This document shows positions 1 through 8,473 of a stretch of DNA of 35,000 bases, piece after piece. Position 1 is the stretch's first letter. Each line of letters begins with the position of its first letter. The stretch comes from Mesostigma viride (Eukaryota; Streptophyta; Mesostigmatophyceae; Mesostigmatales; Mesostigmataceae): assembly GCA_009746045.1 (NCBI GenBank), contig RPFO01000199.1, positions 1 to 35,000 of the forward strand, given 5' to 3'. A program made the translations under genes and the position numbers. The notes under the pieces were generated by a model that was not told where the DNA came from, did not search any database, and saw nothing but the letters and a program-made list of their open reading frames with translations.

Positions 1-257
1 CAATGGTGGTGCATTCGTGAAATTCGTCGTCCGGTTGCACGAAAGTGGCCAAAATAGGTACTTTTCCACCTCAACATATTTTCAGTAACCGTCGACCCTG
101 TCGACCCCAACGGGTCAGGACGTCAGCACATATACCAGATTCGCGCCACTGGGGCCGGACGACCCATAGGACGGTCCTTCCGCCAAAATTACCGTCCCCT
201 GTGACTTGGTGAAAAGGCCTCAATTGAGCCAAAAGGCCTAATTGAGGCCTTGGGTAA
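1..257. repeat. Duplicated block, copy 1: unique flank of hexamer array
   Basis: These bases align almost throughout with 8474-8745, and both lead directly into a (TTGTCC)n array. No coding function is visible. Copy 1 differs from copy 2 mainly by single-base losses, many in short homopolymers (for example GAAATTCG against GAAAATTCG, and CCGCC against CCCGCC), which looks more like uncorrected read error or decay than substitution. The stretch near 213-240 contains AGGCCTCAATTGAG palindrome arms that recur on the far side of the array. Confidence 0.85.
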
Positions 258-1637
258 ATGGACACTTGTCCTTGTCCTTGTCCTTGTCCTTGTCCTTGTC
301 CTTGTCCTTGTCCTTTGTCCTTGTCCTTGTCCTTGTGCCAGCACCTTGTCCTTAGTCCTTGTCCTTGTTTGTCTTGTGCTTGTCCTCGTCCTTGTCCTTG
401 TCCTTGTCTTGTCCTTGTCCTTGTCCTTGTCCTTGTCCTTGGTCCTTGTCCTTGTCCTTGTCCTTGTCCTTGGTCCTTGTCCTTGTCCTTGTCCTTGTCC
501 TTGTCCTTGTCCTTGTCCTTGTCCTTGTCCTTGTCTTGTCCTTGTCCTTGTCCTTGTCCTTGTCCTTGTCCTTGTCCTTGTCCTTGTCTTGTCCTTGTCC
601 TTGTCCTTGTCCTTGTCCTTGTCCTTGTTCCTTGTCCTTAGTCCTTGTCCTTGTCTTGTCCTTGTCCTTGTCCTTGTTTTGTCCTTGTCCTTGTCTTGTC
701 CTTGTTCCTTGTCCTTGTTCCTTGTTTGTCCTTGTCCTTGTCTTGTCCTTGTCCTTGTCTTGTCCTTGTCCTTGTCCTTGTCTTGTCTTGTCCTTGGTCC
801 TTGTCTTGTCCTTGTCCTTGTCCTTGTCCTTGTCCTTGTCCTTGTCCTTGTCCTTGTCCTTGTCCTTGTCCTTGTCCTTGTCCTTGTCCTTGTCCTTGTC
901 CTTTCTTGTCCTTGTCCTTGTCCTTGTCCTTGTCCTTGTCCTTGTCCTTGTCCTTGTCCTTGTCCTTGTCCTTGTCCTTGTCCTTGTCCTTGTCCTTGTC
1001 CTTGTCCTTGTCCTTGTCCTTGTCCTTGTGCCAGCACCTTGTCCTTGTGCCAGCACCTTGTCCTTGTGCCAGCACCTTGTCCTTGTCCTTGTCCTTGTCC
1101 TTGTGCTTGTCCTTGTCCTTGTCCTTGTCCTTGTCCTTGTCCTTGTCCTTGTCCTTGTTCTTGTCCTTGTCCTTGTCCTTGTCCTTGTCTTTGTGCCAGC
1201 ACCTTGTCCTTGTCCTTGTCTTTGTGCCAGCACCTTGTCCTTGTCCTTGTCCTTGTGCCAGCACCTTGTCCTTGTCCTTGTCCTTGTCCTTGTCCTTGTC
1301 CTTGTCCTTGTCCTTGTCCTTGTCCTTGTCCTTGTCCTTGTCCTTGTCCTTGTCCTTGTCCTTGTCCTTGTCCTTGTCCTTGTCCTTGTCCTTGTCCTTG
1401 TCCTTGTCCTTGTCCTTGTCCTTGTCCTTGTCCTTGTGCCAGCACCTTGTCCTTGTGCCAGCACCTTGTCCTTGTCCTTGTCCTTGTCCTTGTCCTTGTC
1501 CTTGTCCTTGTCCTTGTCCTTGTCCTTGTCCTTGTCCTTGTCCTTGTCCTTGTCCTTGTCCTTGTCCTTGTCCTTGTCCTTGTCCTTGTCCTTGTCCTTG
1601 TCCTTGTCCTTGTCCTTGTCCTTGTCCTTGTCCTTGT
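258..1637. repeat. (TTGTCC)n hexanucleotide satellite, array 1
   Basis: About 1.4 kb of TTGTCC (GGACAA on the minus strand), irregular before about 910 with frequent 1-2 base losses and nearly perfect after it. A 13-base variant, TTGTGCCAGCACC, interrupts it with its GTGCC core at about 335, 1028, 1047, 1066, 1193, 1224, 1255, 1436 and 1455. Because the unit cannot form a stop codon in any frame, all six frames stay open for hundreds of codons (Leu-Val, Cys-Pro, Leu-Ser; Gly-Gln, Asp-Lys, Arg-Thr). These frames are not genes. Confidence 0.95.
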
Positions 1638-1650
1638 GTCTATCTACCTG

Positions 1651-1681
1651 GAAAAAGGCCTCAATTGAGGCCTTTTCATAA
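1651..1681. repeat. Palindromic flank of hexamer array 1
   Basis: AAGGCCTCAATTGAGGCCTT here is a perfect 20-base palindrome. The same core lies left of the array at 213-240 and again at 8697-8735. Next to it, the sequence leading out of the array (TGTCTATCTACC) resembles the inverse of the sequence leading in (GGTAAATGGACA), so array 1 is bounded by imperfect inverted flanks. Confidence 0.7.
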
Positions 1682-1740
1682 ATTGGGTGTTGCATGTAAT
1701 TACAATGAGCCAACAAACTTTATTCCAAATATGAGTGAAG

Positions 1741-2340
1741 GCCATGCATTATTATGATTGTTTCGGGGTTCCCAGCACTTAACATCAGTCATATAGCCCT
1801 AATACATATTTAATTATGATTTAATAAAACAGGTTGTCGCTGCAACGGCACCATCAACACAACATGACCATAGATACAAGCGACCAAAAGGCGTCAGTAC
1901 TCAGTTCCATCTGCATGTAACGTGTCTTTTGGACCTTACGAGGTTCCCCCACGACATGGTAAGCATGGCATGACATGGCATGCTCCCCAAGGGACCCTCA
2001 CACACACTTGCACGGCCGGGGCTGTCGCGCAGCACTGCAGGCAGCAATAGCCTGCCATGGGTAATTGCACGTAACCATGAGGAATCCAAAGCCTCTATTA
2101 CAAACACGCACAAGGATCATGCATTATAATGATAGGTGTGACCTTCCAAGCGCGTAGCTTCACTCACATAGCCCAATATATAGGTTGTTACGGTATATTA
2201 TGACAGGGGTTTGCTGCCGCGGCAGCAGATGAACAGCACATGGCAAGATATACAAGCATAACTGGACAACATTTGCACAGCCTACTAGACCTCTTAGCTT
2301 GATTTCGGGCTTTGCAAGGGTTGCCTGAGACATGGCCAGC
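1741..2340. repeat. Diverged direct duplication in non-coding DNA
   Basis: Two segments about 380 bases apart share a series of landmarks in the same order. About 1741-1960 has CATGCATTAT, TCATATAGCCCTAATA, a CGCTGCAACGGCA segment and AGATACAAGC. About 2118-2340 has CATGCATTAT, TCACATAGCCCAATA, TGCTGCCGCGGCA and AGATATACAAGC. The copies are clearly diverged. I see no coding signal in 1681-2500. Confidence 0.5.
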
Positions 2341-2503
2341 ATGGCAGGAACTGCCATGCTTCTTATGGAAAGCAAACACGTCTATAAGGCGGGGGCCAGC
2401 CGCAGAGCACTGCACGAAGTACTGTAACCTGCCTTACGTCACATCGGCACTAGGCGCCGATAGGCAGCTAAAAACTGACGATATCACAAGCAAATCGATG
2501 CCA

Positions 2504-2782
2504 TTACCTTACTACCACCAGGACGCACTTACCTTTCACACCCCTCACACCCGGGATCACTAGGCACGCATATGCGCTGGCGCTGAACGTGGCTGCATTA
2601 GAAAAGCTGTTCAAGCTCGGCGTTTTCAAGTTGTCCGGAAGCGATGCAGCCCGCAAATCTGGCCGGACAGACGCTCCATGCGTCGTCCATTGACGTATGA
2701 AAGCGGCTGCAGCGGCCTCACCAGCGCTGTTCGCATAATGGCGCTCCCATAGCTGGGGCGCGCGCGCGTTTATTGTCCGCAT
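2504..2782 (-). CDS. Hypothetical ORF, 92 codons
   Basis: An ATG-started frame on the minus strand with mixed, non-repetitive composition: it begins MRTINARAPQLWERHYANSA, is alanine-rich in the middle and ends in a short hydrophobic stretch. I recognise no domain. It could be a first exon (a GGGTGTGAGG donor-like site falls near its end) or a chance frame. No downstream exon was found, and the PAT element inserted next to it would separate it from any promoter further right. Weak support. Confidence 0.2.
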   Translation of the reverse strand: MRTINARAPQLWERHYANSAGEAAAAAFIRQWTTHGASVRPDLRAASLPDNLKTPSLNSFSNAATFSASAYACLVIPGVRGVKGKCVLVVVR

Positions 2783-3023
2783 CCCAGTTTTTCCTAGCTA
2801 AAAACACCCCTTCCTCTACCTACGGATCCACGCCAAAAGGCTCGAAAATAGCCAGTGCCCCTTTAGTCACGGCTGCCCCAACATCCCCCCCGCCGTTCCG
2901 CTAGTCTCTTCCCAGCATATCGAAGCACCGGCGCTGGCAGGCGCACTATCAACGCCAATTACGCCCCAGCTGAATTTCACTAACCTGGCATTCAGCACAC
3001 AAATAACGACCCCACGAATTTAG

Positions 3024-3222
3024 AAATCCATTTCTGGCCTTGCCTTGCTTTGCATGCATCACCACAAAACATCAAATTTATTACAATATGTGTGCTAGCT
3101 CTATACGGTGGAATAACACAGACATGTCTACCAGATGGCAACACGGCCATCTGTATGCTAGGGTGAGCACACTATGTGAATGTGCAGGGCCAGCCCACAG
3201 CAGCTGTGCCCCTGCTCTACCC
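3024..3222 (-). repeat. Split direct repeat B2 (3' end of element)
   Basis: A 199-base unit identical to 3453-3651. It forms the 3' terminus of the element. On the element strand it contains TGTAA (3085-3081), the algal polyadenylation signal, followed by AATAAA. Confidence 0.9.
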
Positions 3223-3246
3223 CTTTTGCCAGGGTGGGCGGGTGGG

Positions 3247-3456
3247 AGGCAAAAGAAAACAACCTGCTTCCCTAGAATGGAAGCCCACCCTTTATAGCAA
3301 CCACCTCTCCAGCCAACCCCTACCTGGGTGGCTGGGGTACGGGTGCCAGCACAAAAAATATTTTTTCTAAAATTATTTTTTCTTTTGGTGCTATACGGCG
3401 TTGCATTCTCCGCTCAGCAGGTTAGTCATAGATAAAATGAGCATAGCTCACCAAAT
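3247..3456 (-). repeat. Split direct repeat A2 (internal copy)
   Basis: A 210-base copy of A1 at 8144-8354, differing by one A in the CAAAAAATATT run. It abuts B1 with a four-base overlap (3453-3456), the expected mirror of the circular-intermediate junction. It carries its own TATAAA (3296-3291). Confidence 0.9.
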
Positions 3457-3651
3457 CCATTTCTGGCCTTGCCTTGCTTTGCATGCATCACCACAAAACA
3501 TCAAATTTATTACAATATGTGTGCTAGCTCTATACGGTGGAATAACACAGACATGTCTACCAGATGGCAACACGGCCATCTGTATGCTAGGGTGAGCACA
3601 CTATGTGAATGTGCAGGGCCAGCCCACAGCAGCTGTGCCCCTGCTCTACCC
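3453..3651 (-). repeat. Split direct repeat B1 (internal copy)
   Basis: Identical to B2. It lies about 195 bases downstream of the ORF2 stop on the element strand, so it would supply the transcript's first TGTAA polyadenylation signal (3514-3510). Confidence 0.9.
3510..3514 (-). terminator. TGTAA polyadenylation signal in B1
   Basis: TGTAA on the element strand, the signal used by chlorophycean nuclear genes, followed by AATAAA. It is repeated in B2 at 3081-3085. Using the first signal would drop A2 and B2 from the RNA; using the second would retain them, as a full retrotransposition template requires. Confidence 0.5.
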
Positions 3652-3846
3652 ACATCTCCTTACATGGCTAACAGCCGAAAATACGTAGGACATGCAAAAA
3701 AGAAAACTTAAACTACCTAGCTATGGGGGTACTTTGTCCCAACCCAGGTTCACCCTCGGGTTAGTTAAACCATTTCCCCCCTGACCTCCCACACAAGGGT
3801 GAGGTCAGTTGATAGCTAAAAGACGAGAGGTAAAAACAGGAGGACG

Positions 3847-6534
3847 TCAAAACTCGACGCCACCGAAGTGGCGCCGGAAAGCCGCTGGGTCAAAACCCAG
3901 GGCCTGAGCCCAGAGGGCGGGTGGGATGTCGCGCCCCAGGAGGCTGCGGTGGAGGCCAATGTAGCGCGTGACCGAGAGGGCCGAAGCCCACCGGCCGCGC
4001 AGCTGGATGGCCTCCGGCGACTCGCCAGCGATGGCGTCGTGCGTCGCCCCCCCATGCCGGAGGCTGTGAAAAGAAAACATCCCTGGGATGCTCATGCGGG
4101 CCTGCACAGCCTCCCACTGCTGCCTAGCCTGGCTGTACGTTAAGCCTCGAAAGAGGAGTGCATCCGGGGGCTGGCCAGCCGTCAGACGTCGCAGGAGCCA
4201 CAAAGAAAGTGGATCCCGGACGAGGACGTGCTGGGCCGCCCCCTGCGCAGTTTTGGGGTTGCGCAGCACAAGGGCACCGACCATGGGCCCTGGCTCGAGA
4301 AGGGGGTGGCCGGGATGAGCCACATCCCGAACCCGCAGCCCTAGCGCCTCGCTAATGCGTAAATACTGCTGGAAAGCAATAATAATCAACGCACTCAAAT
4401 GCACCTGTCGACGTGAAACTAGCAACAGGGCAGTGAAATAGCAAAGGCGCCAGGGCATAGGCGGAGGGCTGACAGCCGGAACAAGCCGCTGCCAACCTGC
4501 TAGCAGGCGGTCCGCCAGTACCCAATTCCGAACAATGTCGGGGTAGTACAGGTGCAGACAGGCCTTGGCATGCTGGCATAAGGTACGCCCCCGCCCGCCT
4601 CTGGCATGGTAGACAGCAGAAATCCACTCACAGAAAATGGCTTCGGCGTCAGCTGGGTCGACAGGGCCAGGTGGCGCCCACGCCACGTAGACAGCCGCCG
4701 CACGTCGGTACGCTGGCAAGGTAGACACAGGGTTGACTGTGCCCTCCAAAAGTGCCAAGTCCCGAGGGCGTCGCGCCCCCTCAGGCCCAGGGTTGGGATG
4801 CACGTCACCACACCGGGTCAAGTCAGGAACCCAAGCGCCACGCCGACTGGCCTTGTCAGCTGGGTTGTGGTCGGTAGCCACCCAGACCCAGTGGCTCTGC
4901 ATGTCGCCAGCCAGTGACAGAGCGCAGTAGCGTCGAACCAGCTGGTTGAGACGGTAGGAAGACGACCGCCCTCTGACAAACGCCCCCACCACAGCACTGG
5001 AGTCTACGAGCCGGACGACTCGCTTACCCCGACACGCCTTGGTCCGGCACGACCACTCGACCCCCTGTGTCGCAGCAATCGCCTCCTTGACGTTGATGTG
5101 GTTAGGCTGCCCCCGCCACCGGTAGGACAGTGCCGTACGCCAGTGGCCACTATCCAGCAGGCTGTAGTCCCCCTCCTCCATGCGCTCCAGGTCCCAGTCC
5201 TCCCCAGACGTTAAAGCTGTCGTCCGCCACCCCCGCGCTTCGCGCCGGGTCGCCAGCCGGGCACAATCGGCCCCAGGCAGGTCCCTGTAGACCACCCCAC
5301 CGCCGGAGCCGCTCGCATCACTTGCGACGACCCGGTCAGAAAGGGGCCGGGCCCTGGCCGCCCTCAAAAAGGGGGCCAGGTCGATCGCCGCCTGAAGCTC
5401 CTGGCGGGCCCCCGCAGGGAGGCGCCAGCGGCGCCCAGGCAGGGAGGCATTCATGGCTGCTAGCAGCCGGTACGTCTCAGACCACACCGAAAGCATGGGG
5501 CGGCACAGCAGATGCATCCACACCCACTTCCCAAGCACAGAACTAAGTTCGCGGTAGTATGTAAACCCGCGATCTAAGATTCTATGAGTAGCGGCGATAA
5601 CTGCCACCACACGCTCAGGAACAGGCACCACGTCACCATCCCTTTGGTGAATGACCCCCACCGCCTGCACACCAGTCTGCTCTGCTGTCGCCCGTACCAC
5701 CTTGTCAGACTTCTGCACCAGCCCAACAGCGGCGTAGGCAGCCTGAACACGATCTAGCTGCTGATTCACCCCATCCACCGACGCACAGTGGGTGAAATGG
5801 AGATCATCGATCGTCACAGCATGCATACCTTCCAGATCCTGCCGAGATTCGAAGCACGGCGAGGGCGCCAAGGGCGCAGCAGGGTCCTCCTCCAGCCTCA
5901 GCCGGACGGTCTCCCCCGCCTCGTTGGCCTCCGCCACCAGGATCAGCGCGGACATGTTGATGCTCAGCCCACGACTAGCCTCCAACGGCGGCTTGGGGCC
6001 ACAGCGGTACAACACAGACTGGTGCACACACTGGGCCACCGCGACGGCCAGCTTGTTGCCCATTGGCCAGCACAACATCCACGGCCACACCTTCCGACGA
6101 GCCCCACTCAGGCCCACCAGATCCGACCACACCGGCATCCACGCACAGTACCGCCGCATCCAAACTGGCAGGCGGAGTCTGTTGTAGTACGAATCCAAAT
6201 CTGATACGCCCCCAAAAACATCCTCCCCAGCGCGCGTGGGCAAATCGCAAATCACGCCAAGGTGTGGTAAAAAAGCGGGCATAGGATCAGGTAGTGGCAT
6301 GTTGCCACGCCGGTTGTCCACAATCAGCCGTATACGGCCGTCGGGCTTTCCGACCCCGAAAGTACCGTTCACCATAGGCGGCTCCTCCTCAAAAAATCCA
6401 CCCAAAATCCCCCTCTCCACACACACCGTGCAAACCCGCGCGAACTCCTCCATGCTACACCCCCGCGAGATCCGCATGGACTTCTGCAAGATCCGCTCTG
6501 CTGGGCTCAGCGTCCGCACCATCTTACTCATCAT
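3847..6534 (-). CDS. ORF2: reverse transcriptase - RNase H - 2A-like motif - tyrosine recombinase
   Basis: An 895-residue polyprotein. Reverse transcriptase: KPDGRIRLIVDNRRGN at 63-78, motif A SDLDSYYNRL around D112, a WPMGNKLAVA motif-B region at 157-166, and catalytic motif C TIDDLHF with D243 and D244. RNase H: VASDASGSGGG (D406), HINVKEA (E484), RLVDSSAV (D511) and ATDHNPADKASR (D555), the usual acidic set. At 576-584 lies GDVHPNPGP, close to the 2A ribosome-skipping consensus D(V/I)ExNPGP but with His in the Glu position. Tyrosine recombinase: YLRISEAL (R726), HSLRHGGAT (H823, R826), GRW, and TRYIGL with the nucleophile Y858. Every expected catalytic residue is present. The start is the first of two adjacent ATGs overlapping the stop of a short upstream frame. 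It would copy the element RNA and integrate a circular DNA without a DDE integrase or endonuclease. Confidence 0.93.
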   Translation of the reverse strand: MMSKMVRTLSPAERILQKSMRISRGCSMEEFARVCTVCVERGILGGFFEEEPPMVNGTFGVGKPDGRIRLIVDNRRGNMPLPDPMPAFLPHLGVICDLPTRAGEDVFGGVSDLDSYYNRLRLPVWMRRYCAWMPVWSDLVGLSGARRKVWPWMLCWPMGNKLAVAVAQCVHQSVLYRCGPKPPLEASRGLSINMSALILVAEANEAGETVRLRLEEDPAAPLAPSPCFESRQDLEGMHAVTIDDLHFTHCASVDGVNQQLDRVQAAYAAVGLVQKSDKVVRATAEQTGVQAVGVIHQRDGDVVPVPERVVAVIAATHRILDRGFTYYRELSSVLGKWVWMHLLCRPMLSVWSETYRLLAAMNASLPGRRWRLPAGARQELQAAIDLAPFLRAARARPLSDRVVASDASGSGGGVVYRDLPGADCARLATRREARGWRTTALTSGEDWDLERMEEGDYSLLDSGHWRTALSYRWRGQPNHINVKEAIAATQGVEWSCRTKACRGKRVVRLVDSSAVVGAFVRGRSSSYRLNQLVRRYCALSLAGDMQSHWVWVATDHNPADKASRRGAWVPDLTRCGDVHPNPGPEGARRPRDLALLEGTVNPVSTLPAYRRAAAVYVAWAPPGPVDPADAEAIFCEWISAVYHARGGRGRTLCQHAKACLHLYYPDIVRNWVLADRLLAGWQRLVPAVSPPPMPWRLCYFTALLLVSRRQVHLSALIIIAFQQYLRISEALGLRVRDVAHPGHPLLEPGPMVGALVLRNPKTAQGAAQHVLVRDPLSLWLLRRLTAGQPPDALLFRGLTYSQARQQWEAVQARMSIPGMFSFHSLRHGGATHDAIAGESPEAIQLRGRWASALSVTRYIGLHRSLLGRDIPPALWAQALGFDPAAFRRHFGGVEF

Positions 6535-6775
6535 TCAAAATTGCTCCCCAAGAGGGGGGTAGTAAGTTCAGCACATCCACTTGGCCACCTTCCCCCGGAC
6601 CAGGCAAAGCCAAGCGTGCGGCCACTAACGGTTCGTAAGGGGCTCCTTCAGCATATTCACCCCCATCCACTACAGATCCTGCCATTGCCGCTACGGAACC
6701 ACCGTTCCGGCGGACAAAGGACCTGCAAGCATCATCGATCCCATCTAGGGCCGCCTGCTGCAGAGGCCCGGGCAC
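6524..6775 (-). CDS. Short ORF overlapping the start of ORF2
   Basis: An 83-codon frame between the gag-like ORF and ORF2. It ends GAILNDE, with its stop in the string AATGATGAGTAA, which also holds the two ATGs of ORF2 (11-base overlap). It has a proline/glycine-rich middle and no domain I recognise. It may be translated separately with re-initiation at ORF2, or be the N-terminal extension of pol reached by a frameshift. It could also be leader sequence without coding role. Confidence 0.35.
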   Translation of the reverse strand: MPGPLQQAALDGIDDACRSFVRRNGGSVAAMAGSVVDGGEYAEGAPYEPLVAARLALPGPGEGGQVDVLNLLPPSWGAILNDE

Positions 6776-6971
6776 ACGGGCTGAACCTACAGCAGGCGGG
6801 TCTCGCCCCCCCCCCCCATCCAGTTTAACGCCCTAACCGTCTGACAGGCTAGTGTGCGAGCATTAAAAGCCCGACTCATCCTATCGCGCCTACGGCCTGA
6901 GCGTACCTGCTGCCACCAGTCACGAGGTGGCAGGGGTGCTGGAAGAGGTAGTGGAAGAAGGCACCGCTCCC

Positions 6972-8075
6972 TCACTTGTTGTTGTTGGACGGGCCGCCCT
7001 GCCCCTTCTTGCCGGGACCCTGCTCCAGCTTGTGCTGCAGCTTCCCCATGCTCATCGCCGCCCGCACCGCCGGAGACGCCAGCATTGCTCCACCCTCCTG
7101 GAATGGCAGCATTGCCGACGGCGTCCCCTTCCAACCCGTCGACCCCACATCCACCAGCTGGCATGCCGTGATCAGCTTTGCCAGGTACTCGGCTGCTGCC
7201 AGCTCCAGAATTACTTCGGAGCGTGGCGTGGCCCAGTAGCCAAATTCTGTCACCATCGTGTCCAGAATTCCTGCCATCTGCAGGAGCAGCATCCGCCTCT
7301 CCCCGCTGGCTGAGCTGCCGTGCATCGTCAGCATTAACGATGCACGGATGGACTTCCCCCCCACGCTCTCCGCGTAGTCCAGCATTCCTGGCAGCACCGC
7401 CTCCAGCATGTTGCTCACCAGCACCGGCACTGCATGCCCACTCAGCGCCACCCCCTTCGTGCGCGCCAGTCTGCCAGCAGCCGTCGCTGCGGCTGGGCTT
7501 GCAGCTGCTGGAGTCTTTGCCTGGTCCAGCAGCTTCGACATAGCCGATATTAGGTCGCCAATATCTCCGCCAGTGCGGGCGTTGCCCGGCCGGGATGGAA
7601 GCCCTCCAGCTGGCGTTGCATAGCCCGTCTCGGTCCCCAGCAGCCGACCTAGGTTTCGGTCCAGGTCCGCCACAGCCTGGTCGATCGCCCCAGGAGCGCC
7701 ATCGTCCTCCCCAGCGCCCGCTCCACCATGCCCCGCCCCTCCGCTTCCACCTGCCGAAGGGGGAACACCCCCCGTTCCCACCGCACCTGCTGACACTGGT
7801 GGGTCCGGCTCTGCAATAGCCTCCCCCAGTTGCGCTGCTAGCACATCGGCCAGGGCCTCCTCCCCATCCCAGTCGCTGACAAACCCCCGTTCCTCCAGGA
7901 CGTCCATGACGTTCTTGGCACGCCCCGGAGTGAGCTTCTGGATCCGCTCTAGCCAGTTCCCCTCCCCTAGGATCTTCTGAACCGCAGTGGCGGCCTCCTT
8001 TGGGGTGCATCCCTCCTTGGCTGCTTGCTTGAGTTTCGCTAGGAAATTCCGGTCTGGGGCTGTCACTGTGGACAT
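6972..8075 (-). CDS. ORF1: gag-like structural protein of PAT element
   Basis: A 367-residue protein starting MSTVTAPDRNFLAKLKQAAK, 68 bases inside A1 on the element strand. The N-terminal ~85 residues are charged and predicted helical. Residues ~85-150 are a Gly/Ala/Pro-rich linker. The C-terminal ~190 residues are alanine- and leucine-rich, helical in character and without zinc knuckle. The tail is basic and polar (GKKGQGGPSNNNK). No family match is certain; position before pol, size and composition fit the first ORF of DIRS/PAT elements, normally a Gag-like particle or RNA-binding protein. Two larger frames over the same bases are shadows. Confidence 0.75.
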   Translation of the reverse strand: MSTVTAPDRNFLAKLKQAAKEGCTPKEAATAVQKILGEGNWLERIQKLTPGRAKNVMDVLEERGFVSDWDGEEALADVLAAQLGEAIAEPDPPVSAGAVGTGGVPPSAGGSGGAGHGGAGAGEDDGAPGAIDQAVADLDRNLGRLLGTETGYATPAGGLPSRPGNARTGGDIGDLISAMSKLLDQAKTPAAASPAAATAAGRLARTKGVALSGHAVPVLVSNMLEAVLPGMLDYAESVGGKSIRASLMLTMHGSSASGERRMLLLQMAGILDTMVTEFGYWATPRSEVILELAAAEYLAKLITACQLVDVGSTGWKGTPSAMLPFQEGGAMLASPAVRAAMSMGKLQHKLEQGPGKKGQGGPSNNNK

Positions 8076-8143
8076 GGTAGGTTATACTGCTTGATGTGTT
8101 ATCTTGCGTTTTGTTTTTTGTGTTGTGGTCACGTGAGGTTCTC

Positions 8144-8354
8144 AGGCAAAAGAAAACAACCTGCTTCCCTAGAATGGAAGCCCACCCTTTATAGCAACCA
8201 CCTCTCCAGCCAACCCCTACCTGGGTGGCTGGGGTACGGGTGCCAGCACAAAAAAATATTTTTTCTAAAATTATTTTTTCTTTTGGTGCTATACGGCGTT
8301 GCATTCTCCGCTCAGCAGGTTAGTCATAGATAAAATGAGCATAGCTCACCAAAT
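8144..8354 (-). repeat. Split direct repeat A1 (5' end of element)
   Basis: A 211-base unit matching A2 (3247-3456) except for one A. It forms the 5' terminus of the element and carries the putative promoter. Confidence 0.9.
8188..8193 (-). promoter_or_regulatory. TATA box of PAT element in A1
   Basis: TATAAA on the element strand (in GGTTGCTATAAAGGGTGGG), about 115 bases upstream of the ORF1 ATG at 8075. A start 25-30 bases downstream would fall near 8160, inside A1, leaving a short leader. The assignment rests on motif and position only. Confidence 0.5.
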
Positions 8355-8473
8355 TGACTTTTGACCCATTTAGCGATCGGGCTAGCTTCACGGATAAATT
8401 ATCTACCCAACGAGCTCCTTACTGGTCGAAATGATGCACGAACGTGGCCATACGATCTATTTTACTCGAGGCC

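Larger units (their letters stand above)
3024..8354 (-). mobile_element. PAT-like (split direct repeat) tyrosine-recombinase retrotransposon, complete
   Basis: A 5.3-kb element read on the minus strand. Its order is A1 (8354-8144), gag-like ORF1, ORF2 with reverse transcriptase, RNase H and tyrosine recombinase, then B1 (3651-3453), A2 (3456-3247) and B2 (3222-3024). This A1-ORFs-B1-A2-B2 arrangement defines PAT-type members of the DIRS order, known from nematodes and from green algae (Volvox and Chlamydomonas elements). The B copies are identical as far as I can read, the A copies differ by one A in a homopolymer, and the main ORFs are intact, so the insertion looks recent and possibly active. 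B1 and A2 overlap by four bases (AAAT), as expected if this junction mirrors the circular intermediate. There is no long target-site duplication, as expected for tyrosine-recombinase insertion. Confidence 0.92.

Noticed and set aside
189-1757. Long Leu-Val, Cys-Pro, Gly-Gln and Asp-Lys frames in array 1
   Set aside because: Same cause as for array 2; the frame changes wherever the 13-base variant or a deletion occurs.
6787-8304. 505-codon minus-strand frame over the gag region
   Set aside because: It overlaps ORF1 in another frame, has Trp/Gly/Arg-rich shadow composition and starts inside the A1 repeat; ORF1 at 6972-8075 has the better start and composition.
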